Of a stretch of DNA of 41,505 bases, positions 1-8,180 are shown in pieces. The number at the start of each line of letters is the position of its first letter. Positions within the stretch are counted from its first letter, which is position 1. The DNA lies in NCBI GenBank assembly GCA_024226735.1, contig JAAELL010000046.1, positions 1 through 41,505 of the forward strand. Reading direction: 5' to 3'. The notes under the pieces are model-generated. The model made no database searches, was not told the DNA's origin, and saw only the letters and a list, made by a program, of their open reading frames with translations. The translations under genes were made by a program, and so were the position numbers. Source of the stretch: a bacterium. GTDB taxonomy: Bacteria > Planctomycetota > UBA1135 > GCA-002686595.

Positions 1-140
1 CATTTTGGTCGGTGCGTACGCGTTCGCTGCAAGGCGCAGCGACGACGCGACTTCGCTGCAAGTCTCGGAGGAGGCGCAACGCAGCAGCGGGCGGGTACGG
101 GCCGACCAAAATGCCGCACAAGAGTGACTCACACCACTAG
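1..140. mobile_element. Palindromic repeat element A (left end cut by window start)
   Basis: Positions 1-12 (CATTTTGGTCGG) and 102-113 are perfect reverse complements. The right arm appears to run from 102 to a CTAG at 137-140, so the window starts inside the left arm and only its innermost 12 nt are visible. The interior contains two blocks, at 30-49 and 64-82, that match element B at 36599-36764 in inverted orientation (17/20 and 18/19 identities), although the arms of A and B are unrelated in sequence. No ORF in it looks real. It could be a MITE, a REP-like element or a structured RNA/ssDNA repeat. That it is a repeat is well supported; its type is not known. Confidence 0.7.
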
Positions 141-476
141 CAACTTGCGCGTTCCCGGGAAGAGCCGGAACGTGGCGGCGTCGGAGAAGGTCGCGAACAG
201 ATGGGTGCGGAAGACCGGCAACCGCTCCCGCGCGAGCCCCAGGTAGTCGTGGAAAATGCGCTCGATGTAGGCCTCGAACCAGGCGTCGGTGTAGCGGTAC
301 GCGCCGCCGATCTCGATCGGGAGCTCCGCGTGGGCGCGCGACATGAGCGCCCGCATCTGGTTCTCGTCGACGTCGATTCCGCCATTGCGCGCTTCGATCG
401 CATACAGCTCGAAGCGCGAAGGAGACTCGTGAACGAGCGTATTGCCGAAGTCGAGGAAGAGGGCGCGCAAGCTCAT
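129..476 (-). pseudogene. HAD-superfamily hydrolase, 3' end lost to repeat element A
   Basis: The 115-residue product starts MSLRALFLDFGNTLVHE. FLDFGNTL is HAD motif I, with the nucleophile Asp, and is followed by a helical cap-like segment. HAD hydrolases of this type are usually about 200-240 residues, and motifs II (Ser/Thr), III (Lys) and IV (acidic pair), needed for phosphoryl transfer, are absent. The last codons (Leu-Val-Val-stop) lie in the arm of repeat element A, beginning at its CTAG end (137-140). The gene therefore looks interrupted by the element rather than naturally short. It is divergent from the TPR lipoprotein gene with 48 bp between starts. The ATG at 474-476 was chosen because motif I follows directly; the longer in-frame ORF upstream is antisense to the TPR gene. 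The remnant is unlikely to be an active enzyme. Confidence 0.7.
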
Positions 477-524
477 GGGGCCAGGAGTCTCCCATATCGT
501 GCCTCTTCGCGGCAGAATCCCCGG

Positions 525-1481
525 GTGCGCTTTCTCCTCTGCATCCTCCTGGTCGGCGTCCTGGCGCAGGCGTGCGTCACCAAGAACCTCGAGCGCGAGC
601 CGCTCGAACGGCGCGCCGAGGTCGCGACGTTTCAAGAGGACTGGCGCAAAGCGGCGGATCTCTGGTACCGCGTCTACCAGATCGACGGGGGAAAGGAGCC
701 GCGGCCCGCGTTCGAGACCGCGCGTGCGCTCCTGGAGGGCGGCGACCCCGCCGGGGCACTCGCGCTCGTCACCGCGTCGCTCGAGCGGCACGCGGGCGAC
801 GCCACGTTGCTCGAGATCTCCGGCCGGGCGAGCGTGGCCCTAGGCAGCCACGGCGACGCGGCGGGCGCCTTCGAGCGCGCCGTGGCGAGCGACGCGTCGT
901 GCCTCGCGTGCTGGCGCGGCCTGGCTCAGGCGCGGCTCGCGCTCGGCGAGCACGGTGCCGCCGCCGAAGCGCTCGAGGCGGCGCGCGAGCTCGACCCGGA
1001 AGATGCGCAGATCGCGCTGGAGCTCGCCCGGCTCCTCGCCTCCGAAGGCCACTCGGTCCTGGCGCTCGAGGCCTACCGCGCCGCCTTCGCGCGAATCGAG
1101 GGCCACCCCAGCGAGCTGCTCGAGGCCGCGCTTCTCGCCTGCGGCGATCCCGAGTCGCCGGCCCCGCCCGCCGCGTTTCGCGCGGATGTGATCGCCTGGC
1201 TCCGGCGCGCGTGCGATCTCGATCCCCAGCTCGTGCCTGCTCACCTCGCGCGCGGCAGGCTGCTGGAGTCGGACGCGGATCTGCGCGGTGCGGTCGCGCA
1301 TTACGAGCGCGTCGTCGAGATCGAGCCGAACCATGCCCCGGCGCTCGAGTGGCTCGCGATCGCGCTTGCCGCGGACGGGCAGTCGGCGCGTGCGCGCACG
1401 ATCATCGAGCACGCGTTGGGGGTCGTCGAGGCCGAAGAGCGAGGCGTCTTCGAGGAGCTGGGAAGGGCGCTCGACGAGTGA
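525..1481 (+). CDS. TPR-repeat lipoprotein
   Basis: 318 residues from a GTG at 525. The N-terminus is a lipoprotein signal: hydrophobic FLLCILLVGVLAQAC with the lipobox LAQAC at about residue 17, so the protein is probably anchored to a membrane on the outer side. The rest is a run of degenerate tetratricopeptide repeats, with helical pairs such as GDPAGALALV, GDAAGAFERAV, GAAAEALEAARELDPED and GAVAHYERVVEIEPNHAPA. TPRs are protein-binding scaffolds, so no reaction can be assigned. In-frame ORF upstream of 525 is antisense to the HAD fragment and lacks a signal peptide, hence this start. It ends 15 bp from the convergent small acidic gene. Confidence 0.75.
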   Translation: MRFLLCILLVGVLAQACVTKNLEREPLERRAEVATFQEDWRKAADLWYRVYQIDGGKEPRPAFETARALLEGGDPAGALALVTASLERHAGDATLLEISGRASVALGSHGDAAGAFERAVASDASCLACWRGLAQARLALGEHGAAAEALEAARELDPEDAQIALELARLLASEGHSVLALEAYRAAFARIEGHPSELLEAALLACGDPESPAPPAAFRADVIAWLRRACDLDPQLVPAHLARGRLLESDADLRGAVAHYERVVEIEPNHAPALEWLAIALAADGQSARARTIIEHALGVVEAEERGVFEELGRALDE

Positions 1482-1496
1482 TCCAACCAGAGTCCG

Positions 1497-1739
1497 TCAG
1501 CCCTCGGCCAGGATCGACGCCATCACCTTCTCGAGCTTGTCGGAAAGCTCCTCGGCGAACTCGTCCCCGAAGTCCATCGCGAGGACATCGATCTCTTCGA
1601 AGGTGTAGCGGCCACTCGAACGGCTGAAGGGGATACCGTACTCCCACTTGTTGCCGTCGGACGCGTGGATCGTCACGGCGATCTGATCGTCGCCCTCGAC
1701 GGGCTCGACCGTGTAGCTCACAACCTCGAACTCGGACAT
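1497..1739 (-). CDS. Small acidic protein of unknown function (paralogue of 36347-36574)
   Basis: 80 residues, beginning MSEFEVVSYTVEP, acidic, with no signal peptide or membrane segment; probably cytoplasmic. The ATG at 1737-1739 is preceded by an AGGAG-type ribosome site (GAGGAGCCAGACG before ATG). The second half (SGRYTFEEIDVLAMDFGDE, then an amphipathic acidic helix) matches the product at 36347-36574, where SGRWEFSERDLLERDFGDE is followed by a similar helix. Two copies in 35 kb, each with good codon structure, argue for a real conserved family. It lies 41 bp downstream of, and on the same strand as, the TrkA-C membrane protein gene and is probably cotranscribed with it. I do not recognise the family; a binding or regulatory role is possible but unsupported. 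Confidence 0.8.
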   Translation of the reverse strand: MSEFEVVSYTVEPVEGDDQIAVTIHASDGNKWEYGIPFSRSSGRYTFEEIDVLAMDFGDEFAEELSDKLEKVMASILAEG

Positions 1740-1780
1740 CGTCTGGCTCCTCTGGATGCGGAGAGAATCGGGTCGAAAGA

Positions 1781-2602
1781 CTAACCCGGATTCATCTCGG
1801 GGTCGCGTTGGACCTCCGCCTCGGACTCCGATTCCGCGATCTTGTCCTCGACGCGTTCCTCGACGAGGCGCAGGCGCTGGCGCTTCTTCGCGGCCTCGTG
1901 ATCCTCGTCCCCGGCGTCGCCGCAAGTGCGCGAGCCGAGCCGTGCGAGATCGTCTTCCAGGCCGTAGCACAGGACTCGGTCTCCGACCTTCAACTCGGCG
2001 CGTGAGGAGGGGGTCGCTAGCGTCAGCCCCTGCGGTCGTGTGATCGAGAGGATGAGGATGCCCTCCTCCGCCAGCTGGAGGTCGCGCAACGAACAATTGG
2101 CCATCCAGCAGTTCTCGTCGACCGCGAGGTTGGCGATCGTGTACCCCTTGTGCAGCTTGAGCATCTCCTCGTAGTCGAGGATGCGCAGGTCGGTCATCTT
2201 CTCCAGTGCGCGCCGGATGACCCGTTCGAGGAGACGCTCGATGGGGTGCAGCGACGCGCCGACCCAGAGCACCAGGAGGCCGGCGCCGATCAGCGCGAGC
2301 TTGGTTCCCGGGCTCCAGTCGCCCTCTTCACTCCTGCTGAACGTGGCGAGCAGCGTTCCGATCGTCGACGTGATCGCACCGAACCCGAGCAGCATCAGCC
2401 CGCGGATGATGCGCCGGCGCACCGGGTGGTTGACGACGCTCTCTGCCTCGGCAGTCGTGAAGCCGACGCCCATGAATGCCGACTGCGACTGGAAACCCGA
2501 CGCCTCGCGCGAAAGTCCGGTCTTCTCGAGGGCGATCGTCCCGACCTTCACGACCAACAGCGAGAGCGTGACGATGACGAGGAAGGTGAGGAGTTCGGCC
2601 AT
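1781..2602 (-). CDS. Membrane protein with C-terminal TrkA-C (RCK_C) domain
   Basis: 273 residues. The N-terminal half has three hydrophobic segments (about residues 3-25, 65-88 and 103-123). Between the first two lies SAFMGVGFTTAEAE, which resembles the selectivity-loop motif of TrkH/KtrB potassium transporters, although the protein is far too short for a full transporter. Residues from about 150 to 222 form a TrkA-C domain (GYTIANLAVDENCWMANCSL through VGDRVLCYGLEDDLARL), a ligand-binding module of K+ channels and transporters. The tail is highly charged and acidic. Small membrane proteins of this layout are usually annotated as TrkA-C-containing or potassium-channel-like; their function is uncertain. 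It is likely the first gene of a two-gene unit with the small acidic gene and is divergent from the DUF4266 operon. Confidence 0.8.
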   Translation of the reverse strand: MAELLTFLVIVTLSLLVVKVGTIALEKTGLSREASGFQSQSAFMGVGFTTAEAESVVNHPVRRRIIRGLMLLGFGAITSTIGTLLATFSRSEEGDWSPGTKLALIGAGLLVLWVGASLHPIERLLERVIRRALEKMTDLRILDYEEMLKLHKGYTIANLAVDENCWMANCSLRDLQLAEEGILILSITRPQGLTLATPSSRAELKVGDRVLCYGLEDDLARLGSRTCGDAGDEDHEAAKKRQRLRLVEERVEDKIAESESEAEVQRDPEMNPG

Positions 2603-2743
2603 GCTTTTCCACGCTTAGGATAGCCTCGTGGGCTTCGTTCTCCGAGTATCCTGCGGGCCTCCCAGCAGCCTCCCCCGGCATGCAGAGCCGGGATTACCGA
2701 CCCGTAACCGCGGCCACGTGCGCCGCTCGCCGATCATCCGCCC

Positions 2744-2977
2744 ATGCCGCGCTCACTCCGCAAAGCCGTCCGACCGTTTCTCTTGCTCGCTGCCGCGCTG
2801 CCGCTCGGTGCGTGCAATACGGTCGAGTACTACGAGAAGGAGCACTTGGTGCACCCGATCATGGACCTGGCCGAGGAAGCGACCGAGGTGCACTGGTACC
2901 AGAAGGTCTATTACTCGATCGAGGGTGCCGCCGGCGGGATCGGGACGAGCGCTGGAGGCGGCTGCGGGTGCTACTGA
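2744..2977 (+). CDS. DUF4266-type small lipoprotein
   Basis: 77 residues. The signal sequence ends in a lipobox (LPLGAC, Cys24), followed by a short body with HLVHPIMDLAEEA and a Gly-rich C-terminus finishing GGGCGCY. The 'dP-M' segment followed by a terminal G-C-G-C signature is characteristic of DUF4266 proteins, which are recurrently found beside DUF3570 genes. It is the first gene of the redox operon; its stop overlaps the downstream GTG start by 10 nt. The function is unknown. The paired terminal cysteines and the context (TlpA thioredoxin, ApbE) suggest an exported redox or cofactor-linked role, which is an inference. Confidence 0.85.
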   Translation: MPRSLRKAVRPFLLLAAALPLGACNTVEYYEKEHLVHPIMDLAEEATEVHWYQKVYYSIEGAAGGIGTSAGGGCGCY

Positions 2978-4155
2978 GATTCGCGCTGATAGCGCCGCTG
3001 CTCGTGTTCGCCTCGCTCGCTGCCGGGCAGACTCCCGACGGTGGGACGGGCGAAGGCCCGGGGCTCCCGTCCGAGCAGGGCGAGACGGGGACGCGCTCGA
3101 TCACCGTGCGCCTGTCGTACTACGACCGGGAGGACGACGGTGACGGAAACCCGTTCCTCGACGAGGAGCTGACCGTCATCGAGCCGGTCATCCTCTTCGA
3201 CAACAACGTCAGCGACAGCTTCGGGTACTACACCAAGCTCTCCTACGACAACGTCTCGAGCGCCTCGATCGACCGCTTGTCCGAGTTCCCCGAGCAGTCG
3301 GGCGCGACCGGCGACTACTACTTCGGCTTCGAGTTCGGCGCGCGCCACCGCTACGCGGACAAGTCGTGGCTCGGCTGGCACGCATCGGTCAGCAAGGAGT
3401 ACGACTACACCTCGTTCGGTCTCGGCGGGAGCCTGTCGATCGAGCCCGAGAACACCGATGCGAAGCTGACGTTCAGCCTCGACGGCTTCGTCGACGAGAT
3501 CGACATCATCCGCTTCGACGGAACTGAGGACGACGGCACCGACGACCGCACTTCGTTCGCGGCGACGGGCCGCTGGTACCAGATCCTCTCGCCCGAGATG
3601 CACGGTGAGTTCGGCCTGACGGTGTCGCACCAATCAGGCTTTCTCGAGACGGCCTACAACGCCGTCGTGATCGAGGACGACAGCCTGCCGCCCAACCCGA
3701 ACCTCGACAACGAGGCGCGTGGGTTCGAGATCACCGAGGAGCTCCCCGACGACCGGATGCGGACCGCAGTGTTCGGCAAGGTGCGGCGCTACGTGAATGC
3801 GCGCACGGCCGTCGAGCTCGGGGGCCGCGTCTACGACGACGACTGGGGCATCACGGGCTTCAGTATCGAGCCGCGCCTCTACCGCGAGCTCGTTCCCGAC
3901 GAGCTGCGCCTGCGCTTGCGCTACCGCTACTACGATCAGAGCGAGGCCGACTTCTACAAGGCGAGCTTCACCCGGGAGGTCGACGAGCGCACACAGGACT
4001 CCGACCTCGCCGACTTCACCTCGCACACCGTCGGCGCCAAGCTCATTTGGACGCGGGGTCCCGGGTCGTTCTGGGACTTCGGTGTCGACTACATTGACCG
4101 CGACGATGGGCTGGACCACGTCCTCGCCACGATCGGATGGAAACGGAGCTTCTGA
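2968..4155 (+). CDS. DUF3570 family exported beta-barrel-like protein
   Basis: 395 residues from a GTG at 2968, which overlaps the end of the DUF4266 gene. GGAGG at 2954-2958 sits 9 nt upstream, and a signal peptide follows immediately (LLRFALIAPLLVFASLAAG), which decides the start. The mature part is rich in alternating aromatic/polar strands with many Asp and Tyr (ITVRLSYYDREDDG, TLGA-like turns, DFGVDYIDRDDG) and ends in a Phe (WKRSF), as expected for an outer-membrane beta-barrel. Partnership with DUF4266 and the small lipoprotein identifies it as DUF3570. Its role is not established. In this operon it is the likely outer-membrane component of an exported flavin/thiol redox system. Confidence 0.85.
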   Translation: MLLRFALIAPLLVFASLAAGQTPDGGTGEGPGLPSEQGETGTRSITVRLSYYDREDDGDGNPFLDEELTVIEPVILFDNNVSDSFGYYTKLSYDNVSSASIDRLSEFPEQSGATGDYYFGFEFGARHRYADKSWLGWHASVSKEYDYTSFGLGGSLSIEPENTDAKLTFSLDGFVDEIDIIRFDGTEDDGTDDRTSFAATGRWYQILSPEMHGEFGLTVSHQSGFLETAYNAVVIEDDSLPPNPNLDNEARGFEITEELPDDRMRTAVFGKVRRYVNARTAVELGGRVYDDDWGITGFSIEPRLYRELVPDELRLRLRYRYYDQSEADFYKASFTREVDERTQDSDLADFTSHTVGAKLIWTRGPGSFWDFGVDYIDRDDGLDHVLATIGWKRSF

Positions 4156-4156
4156 C

Positions 4157-4651
4157 ATGAAACGCCTCGCCGCGGCCCTACTGCCGCTCTTCCTCGTGGC
4201 CTGCGCGACGACGGAGTCGAATCAGGTCGAGGAGGCCAGCGTCCCGCGGATCGCCCCCGCCGCGCTCCAGCTCGAAGCCATGGACGGCGCGAGCCTCGAC
4301 TTGAACGAGGTCCTCGCGTCCGGCAAGCCCGTCGCGTTCGTGTTCTGGCAAACGTGGTGTGCCTCGTGCATCTCCGAAGCCCCGCACGTCGGCGAAGCCG
4401 CGCGCGAGCTCGCGGGCGAAGTCCAGTTCGTCGGTGTCATTCCGGGACCGAGCGAGAGCGTCGACGACGACAAGGCGCGCACGATCGCGACCGAGAAGCG
4501 CATGGAGTTTCCGCACGTGCGCGACCGCGCGATGGTGCTGAGCAAGGCGTTCGAAGTCAGGGGGACGCCGACGATCGTGGTCCTGCGGCCGGACGGCACG
4601 GTGGGCTACCGCGGCCACGGACTGCCCGCGACCCACGCCGAGTTGAGGTAG
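4157..4651 (+). CDS. TlpA/thioredoxin-like lipoprotein
   Basis: 164 residues. The lipoprotein signal MKRLAAALLPLFLVAC puts the lipidated Cys at 16. A thioredoxin fold follows, with the active site WCASC (Cys68 and Cys71) after VAFVFWQT and the cis-Pro loop RGTPTIVVL. This is a TlpA/ResA-like membrane-anchored thiol oxidoreductase, expected to reduce or exchange disulfides outside the cytoplasmic membrane. The ATG lies 1 nt after the DUF3570 stop, so the two are translationally coupled; the ApbE gene follows after 5 nt. Likely substrates in this context are the cysteines of the DUF4266 lipoprotein, but that is inference only. Confidence 0.9.
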   Translation: MKRLAAALLPLFLVACATTESNQVEEASVPRIAPAALQLEAMDGASLDLNEVLASGKPVAFVFWQTWCASCISEAPHVGEAARELAGEVQFVGVIPGPSESVDDDKARTIATEKRMEFPHVRDRAMVLSKAFEVRGTPTIVVLRPDGTVGYRGHGLPATHAELR

Positions 4652-4656
4652 CCCGC

Positions 4657-5709
4657 ATGGCGAGGGCGCTCCTGACCGCGGCGGCCACTCTTCTCGCCCT
4701 GGCCGCGTGCGACGCGCCGAGCCCCGTGCGCGCCCAGCCTGCGGGGCCCGATCGCCAGGACGAGCGCAACCAGGCGCCGCCGGAGCCTTCTGCGGACGTC
4801 CTCGTCGAGCGCAAGCTCGGCGTGATGGGCACCGAGCTCATCATCGAGGTCATCGGCCCCGACCGCGCCGCGCTCGACCGCGCCCTCGACGCGGCCGTGC
4901 TCGAGATCCAGCGCGTCGAGGACATGATGACGTCGTGGCGCGACTCGCCGCTCGTGCGCATGAACGCCAAGGCCGGCGGCGGCCCGCAGGTCGTACCCGC
5001 GGAGCTGGCGCGCCTCGTCGCGCGCGGCACCGAGATCTCGCGCGCGACGGACGGCGCGTTCGACCAGACCTTCGCGAGCGTCGGCAAGCTCTGGGACTTC
5101 AAGCGCGACCCGCCGCTGTTGCCCGATGCGGACACGATCCGCGCCGCGCTGGCGAAAGTCGGTTTCGACCGCGTGGCCGTCGACCTCGACGCGAACACGA
5201 TCGACCTGCCGGCGGGAACGGCGATCGGCCTCGGCGGCATCGCCAAGGGTTACGGTGTCGACCGCGCGATGGCCGTCCTGATGAAGCACGGCGTCGAGCA
5301 CGCGTTCGTCAACGCGGGCGGCGACCTCAAGGCGCTCGGCCGCAAGCACGGCGAGCTGTGGCGCGTCGCGATCCGCCACCCGCGCAAGCGCGGCGAGGTG
5401 CTCGCGCTGATCCCCGTCTCGAACACGTGCCTGGTGACCTCGGGCGACTACGAGCGCTTCTTCGAGCGCGAGGGCAAGCGCTACCACCACATCCTCGACC
5501 CACGCACGGGCTACCCGGCGACGGGCTGCATGAGCGCGACGGTCCTCGCGCCCGATGCGGCGTTCGCGGACGCGCTCGCGACGGCGAGCTGTGTGCTCGG
5601 CACGAAGCGTGCGCTGGAGATTGTCGAGTCGCTGCCGCGGGTCGAGGCGCTGCTGGTGGGGCTGGACGGCGAGGTGCACAAGTCGTCAGGTCTGGATGAC
5701 GGCGAGTAG
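4657..5709 (+). CDS. apbE: FAD:protein FMN transferase (ApbE), lipoprotein
   Basis: 350 residues. Lipobox ALAAC with Cys18. The family signature elements are all present: GTE (58-60), SWRDSPLVRMN, GAFDQTFASVGKLWDF (133-148), GLGGIAKGYGVDRA (191-204), FVNAGGDL (217-224), TSGDYERFF (261-269) and YHHILDPRTGYP (276-287) with the metal/FAD-site residues. ApbE transfers FMN from FAD to a Thr/Ser of exported target proteins in a Mg-dependent reaction. No classical FMN-binding domain protein is seen in the window, so the target is either a neighbour or encoded elsewhere. It is the last gene of the DUF4266-DUF3570-TlpA-ApbE operon and ends 12 bp from a convergent gene. Confidence 0.95.
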   Translation: MARALLTAAATLLALAACDAPSPVRAQPAGPDRQDERNQAPPEPSADVLVERKLGVMGTELIIEVIGPDRAALDRALDAAVLEIQRVEDMMTSWRDSPLVRMNAKAGGGPQVVPAELARLVARGTEISRATDGAFDQTFASVGKLWDFKRDPPLLPDADTIRAALAKVGFDRVAVDLDANTIDLPAGTAIGLGGIAKGYGVDRAMAVLMKHGVEHAFVNAGGDLKALGRKHGELWRVAIRHPRKRGEVLALIPVSNTCLVTSGDYERFFEREGKRYHHILDPRTGYPATGCMSATVLAPDAAFADALATASCVLGTKRALEIVESLPRVEALLVGLDGEVHKSSGLDDGE

Positions 5710-5721
5710 GCTCTTCCGAAA

Positions 5722-7347
5722 CTACTGGAAGGTCACGCGCAGAGCATCCGTGAAGTTACTCGTTGGACCTGGGTTGTTGTCCCGGTACCAACACTGGAAG
5801 TTCCAAGTGTCGCCTGCAAGGACCGCCGCGGGCGGGTTGACCGGGATGGCGGTGAGATCGACCTGTAGGCTACCCGCGGGTCCTTGGATGATCTGCCAGG
5901 GCTGATTGAAGCGACCGATCGACGGCAGGGTCATGCAGATCAGTCCTTGGCTTCCGGGCGGGGGGACCGGTGGCGTCGCTTCGAACTGGCCTGCGATGAA
6001 GTAGCCGAATTGGTTCGGAGGAAGCCCCGCTGCGATCACGTTGAAGTTGTTGTTCGTGGCAACTGGGCTGCCTGAAGAGAAGATCCACGCAGAGCTTCCC
6101 GTTGAATTGGGGACTGCTGGCGAACAGTAGTTTGTGATGATGGGCGAAAGAACGGTGACCGCTACGCCGTCGCCATCTCCTGGCGTGCTCCCCTGCCACG
6201 CGAAGACCAGGCGATGGTCACTGATCGCGACGGTCTTTCTGCCCGATAACGGAGTGCCATACTGGCTGCCTAACGTGAGTAGATTCACCGCGAACTCACC
6301 ACCCACTGGTGTCCCGGACGCATCGAACAAGCGGCCAAAGACTCCAGAACCATTGGCGTCGGGTCCCGACCAACCCACGAGGACGTCACCCGTGTGACCC
6401 ACGTCCACGCTTGGGTAGAACTGTCCACCGGAGGGGGTTTGGTTGACGAGCAACTCCGCTCCAAGCGGAGCGCCGTTGTTGTCGATCCGTCGGAGGTATA
6501 TGCCGTCCGGATCGGACGGGCCCGCGCCCGACCAGACGACGACCCACTCATCTCGAGTTTCATCGTACGCAACGCTCGGGTCGTAGCCGGTGCTACTGGA
6601 GTTGACAGTGAACTCGCCGGTACTGCCCGTCGAGTTGTACACCCGCGCTTGGATATCGCCGCCGTAGGTGAACCACACGACGATGAAATCCCCGGCTGGT
6701 GACATCGCAACCGTCGCCAGGTAGGTCGTCAATGTCGGAAAACTGAAAGGGTTGATGTCCACCTGGAAGCCTGGTCCTGTGGGCAATCCATTGCTTCCGT
6801 ACTTCCGCGCCCGAACTCTCCCTCCCGTTGGGGAGGCGTTCCCACCTACAACCACGAAATCACCATTCGCTGCAGAATCGCACGCAGGCCAGAAGTTCCA
6901 GTTGGGGTCGCCGGCCACCGAACAACTGACTGCTCCTCCAGCGGAGTCGAACTTCTGAACGGCTACTCCCGATGACGAAAAGCCCCAGGTCGTTGCGAAC
7001 TCACCATTTGGAAGTCCACAAACCGAAGGTCCGTACTGCCATCCCCCTGTACTGCATGGATTCAGAAGGAGCGGCCCAGTTGCAGGGACGCCCGTTGGCC
7101 AAAGGACTCTGCCGACACAGTCGGTGGGCCCGGACTGCTCTGTCTGCCAACCGACGACGAGGTTCCCATCATCGAGAGTCGTTATCGACGGGTGTGCTTG
7201 AGCAGCTTGCGTCGTGACGTTGATTCTCTGCTCTGATACGGAGTAGAGACGTGGCCCGATCGTCACCTGCTGCGCGGATACAGCCGTCGTCAAGGCAAGC
7301 GTCAGTGCAAGTACGAATCCTGACCTCAGACACCGGAGTGTGTGCAT
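5722..7347 (-). CDS. Large secreted protein with planctomycete-type C-terminal domain
   Basis: 541 residues. Signal peptide: MHTLRCLRSGFVLALTLALTTAVSAQ. Residues from about 30 to 400 are repeating beta-rich units of roughly 50 residues with motifs such as HPSITTLDDGNLVVGWQ, DPSVAYDETRDEWVVVWSG, YPSVDVGHTGDVLVGWSG and DHRLVFAWQG; these look like propeller blades of the kind seen in secreted repeat proteins. From about 408 a separate C-terminal domain starts NYCSPAVPNSTGSS and continues through LPPNQFGYFIAGQ and DTWNFQCWYRDNNPG. I recall this domain, probably a cell-surface or sorting module, from many secreted proteins of marine planctomycetes. GC content seems lower than in its neighbours. 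The preceding AAAGG is a plausible ribosome site. No enzymatic motif was seen. Confidence 0.8.
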   Translation of the reverse strand: MHTLRCLRSGFVLALTLALTTAVSAQQVTIGPRLYSVSEQRINVTTQAAQAHPSITTLDDGNLVVGWQTEQSGPTDCVGRVLWPTGVPATGPLLLNPCSTGGWQYGPSVCGLPNGEFATTWGFSSSGVAVQKFDSAGGAVSCSVAGDPNWNFWPACDSAANGDFVVVGGNASPTGGRVRARKYGSNGLPTGPGFQVDINPFSFPTLTTYLATVAMSPAGDFIVVWFTYGGDIQARVYNSTGSTGEFTVNSSSTGYDPSVAYDETRDEWVVVWSGAGPSDPDGIYLRRIDNNGAPLGAELLVNQTPSGGQFYPSVDVGHTGDVLVGWSGPDANGSGVFGRLFDASGTPVGGEFAVNLLTLGSQYGTPLSGRKTVAISDHRLVFAWQGSTPGDGDGVAVTVLSPIITNYCSPAVPNSTGSSAWIFSSGSPVATNNNFNVIAAGLPPNQFGYFIAGQFEATPPVPPPGSQGLICMTLPSIGRFNQPWQIIQGPAGSLQVDLTAIPVNPPAAVLAGDTWNFQCWYRDNNPGPTSNFTDALRVTFQ

Positions 7348-7500
7348 TGGGTACCTTTCGATAGGGATAGATCAACGAACCTCGCTCTGGCGAATGCCAT
7401 CACCACCTCGGAGGCCTCTGGGAGGACGATTCAGGAACGGCCACGGTGTGAGGTCGAATCTCGAGAAAACCGGCTCCCCGGCTCCGACACGGTTGCAAGC

Positions 7501-8148
7501 TCAGTCGTCGTGCAGCTCGTCGATCAGCGAATGGTCCAAGCAGGCTCGGAGCTTGCGCATCGCGTCCGACTTGCGCCGCCTCAGGGCCTGCTCGCTCACC
7601 CCGAGCCGAGCCGCAATCTCCTTGTAGGCCACACCTTCGATTCCGCTCTCAATGACGATGTCGCGCTGAGCGTCGGACAATCGATCCAGGCACCCTAGGA
7701 ACTTGCGTGCGAGAGGACCTCGCAGCGCCCGGTTCACAGCGGCAGTCGTCTTGGCCGCGAACGCGTGGAGCTGCATCTGATTCTCGCTTCCACCTGCGGG
7801 CGCATCATCAACGTGCTTCCGCATCAAGTTGACAGTATCCCAAAGGAGCGTGGAGCTCAGGTACCGCAGCACCACGGGCGTGAGTCGCCCGTTTCTCGGT
7901 TCCATCTCGACAGGCCTGACGTCCCTCTCGAGTCCTATCGCAAGAGGGAAGACCTTGGGTATGCACACCTCCCAGGCCCGCTGAACGAGATCCTCAGGAT
8001 CGTAGTGGCCTCGGAGGACACGCCCAATGCGTCTCTGGGCCTGGGCGAGCAGCAGAGGCGTGAGCCGTTCGACGACCTGTTCGAGGCTCGGCAGGCTTCC
8101 GTCCAGGGCTCGTCGAACGTGATGGGTGGTGTCGTTCGAATTCTCCAC
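7501..8148 (-). CDS. ECF-like RNA polymerase sigma factor (kinase-associated)
   Basis: 215 residues from a GTG at 8146-8148. The region-2-like helix contains YDPEDLVQRAWEV (core binding and -10 recognition). Region 4 is a clear helix-turn-helix: LSDAQRDIVIESGIEGVAYKEIAARLGVSEQALRRRKSDAMRKLRACL. Divergent pairing with a Ser/Thr kinase 32 bp away matches the kinase-linked ECF groups described in planctomycetes. The start is uncertain: longer in-frame ORF exists but overlaps the kinase, and the first helix (HVRRALDGSLPSLEQVVERL) fits a start near 8148. The region between regions 2 and 4 is longer than in minimal ECFs. It probably directs transcription of local genes in response to kinase signalling (inference). 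Confidence 0.85.
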   Translation of the reverse strand: MENSNDTTHHVRRALDGSLPSLEQVVERLTPLLLAQAQRRIGRVLRGHYDPEDLVQRAWEVCIPKVFPLAIGLERDVRPVEMEPRNGRLTPVVLRYLSSTLLWDTVNLMRKHVDDAPAGGSENQMQLHAFAAKTTAAVNRALRGPLARKFLGCLDRLSDAQRDIVIESGIEGVAYKEIAARLGVSEQALRRRKSDAMRKLRACLDHSLIDELHDD

Positions 8149-8180
8149 CGGATCTATCGCGACGGCGTAGGCTGGGGACA

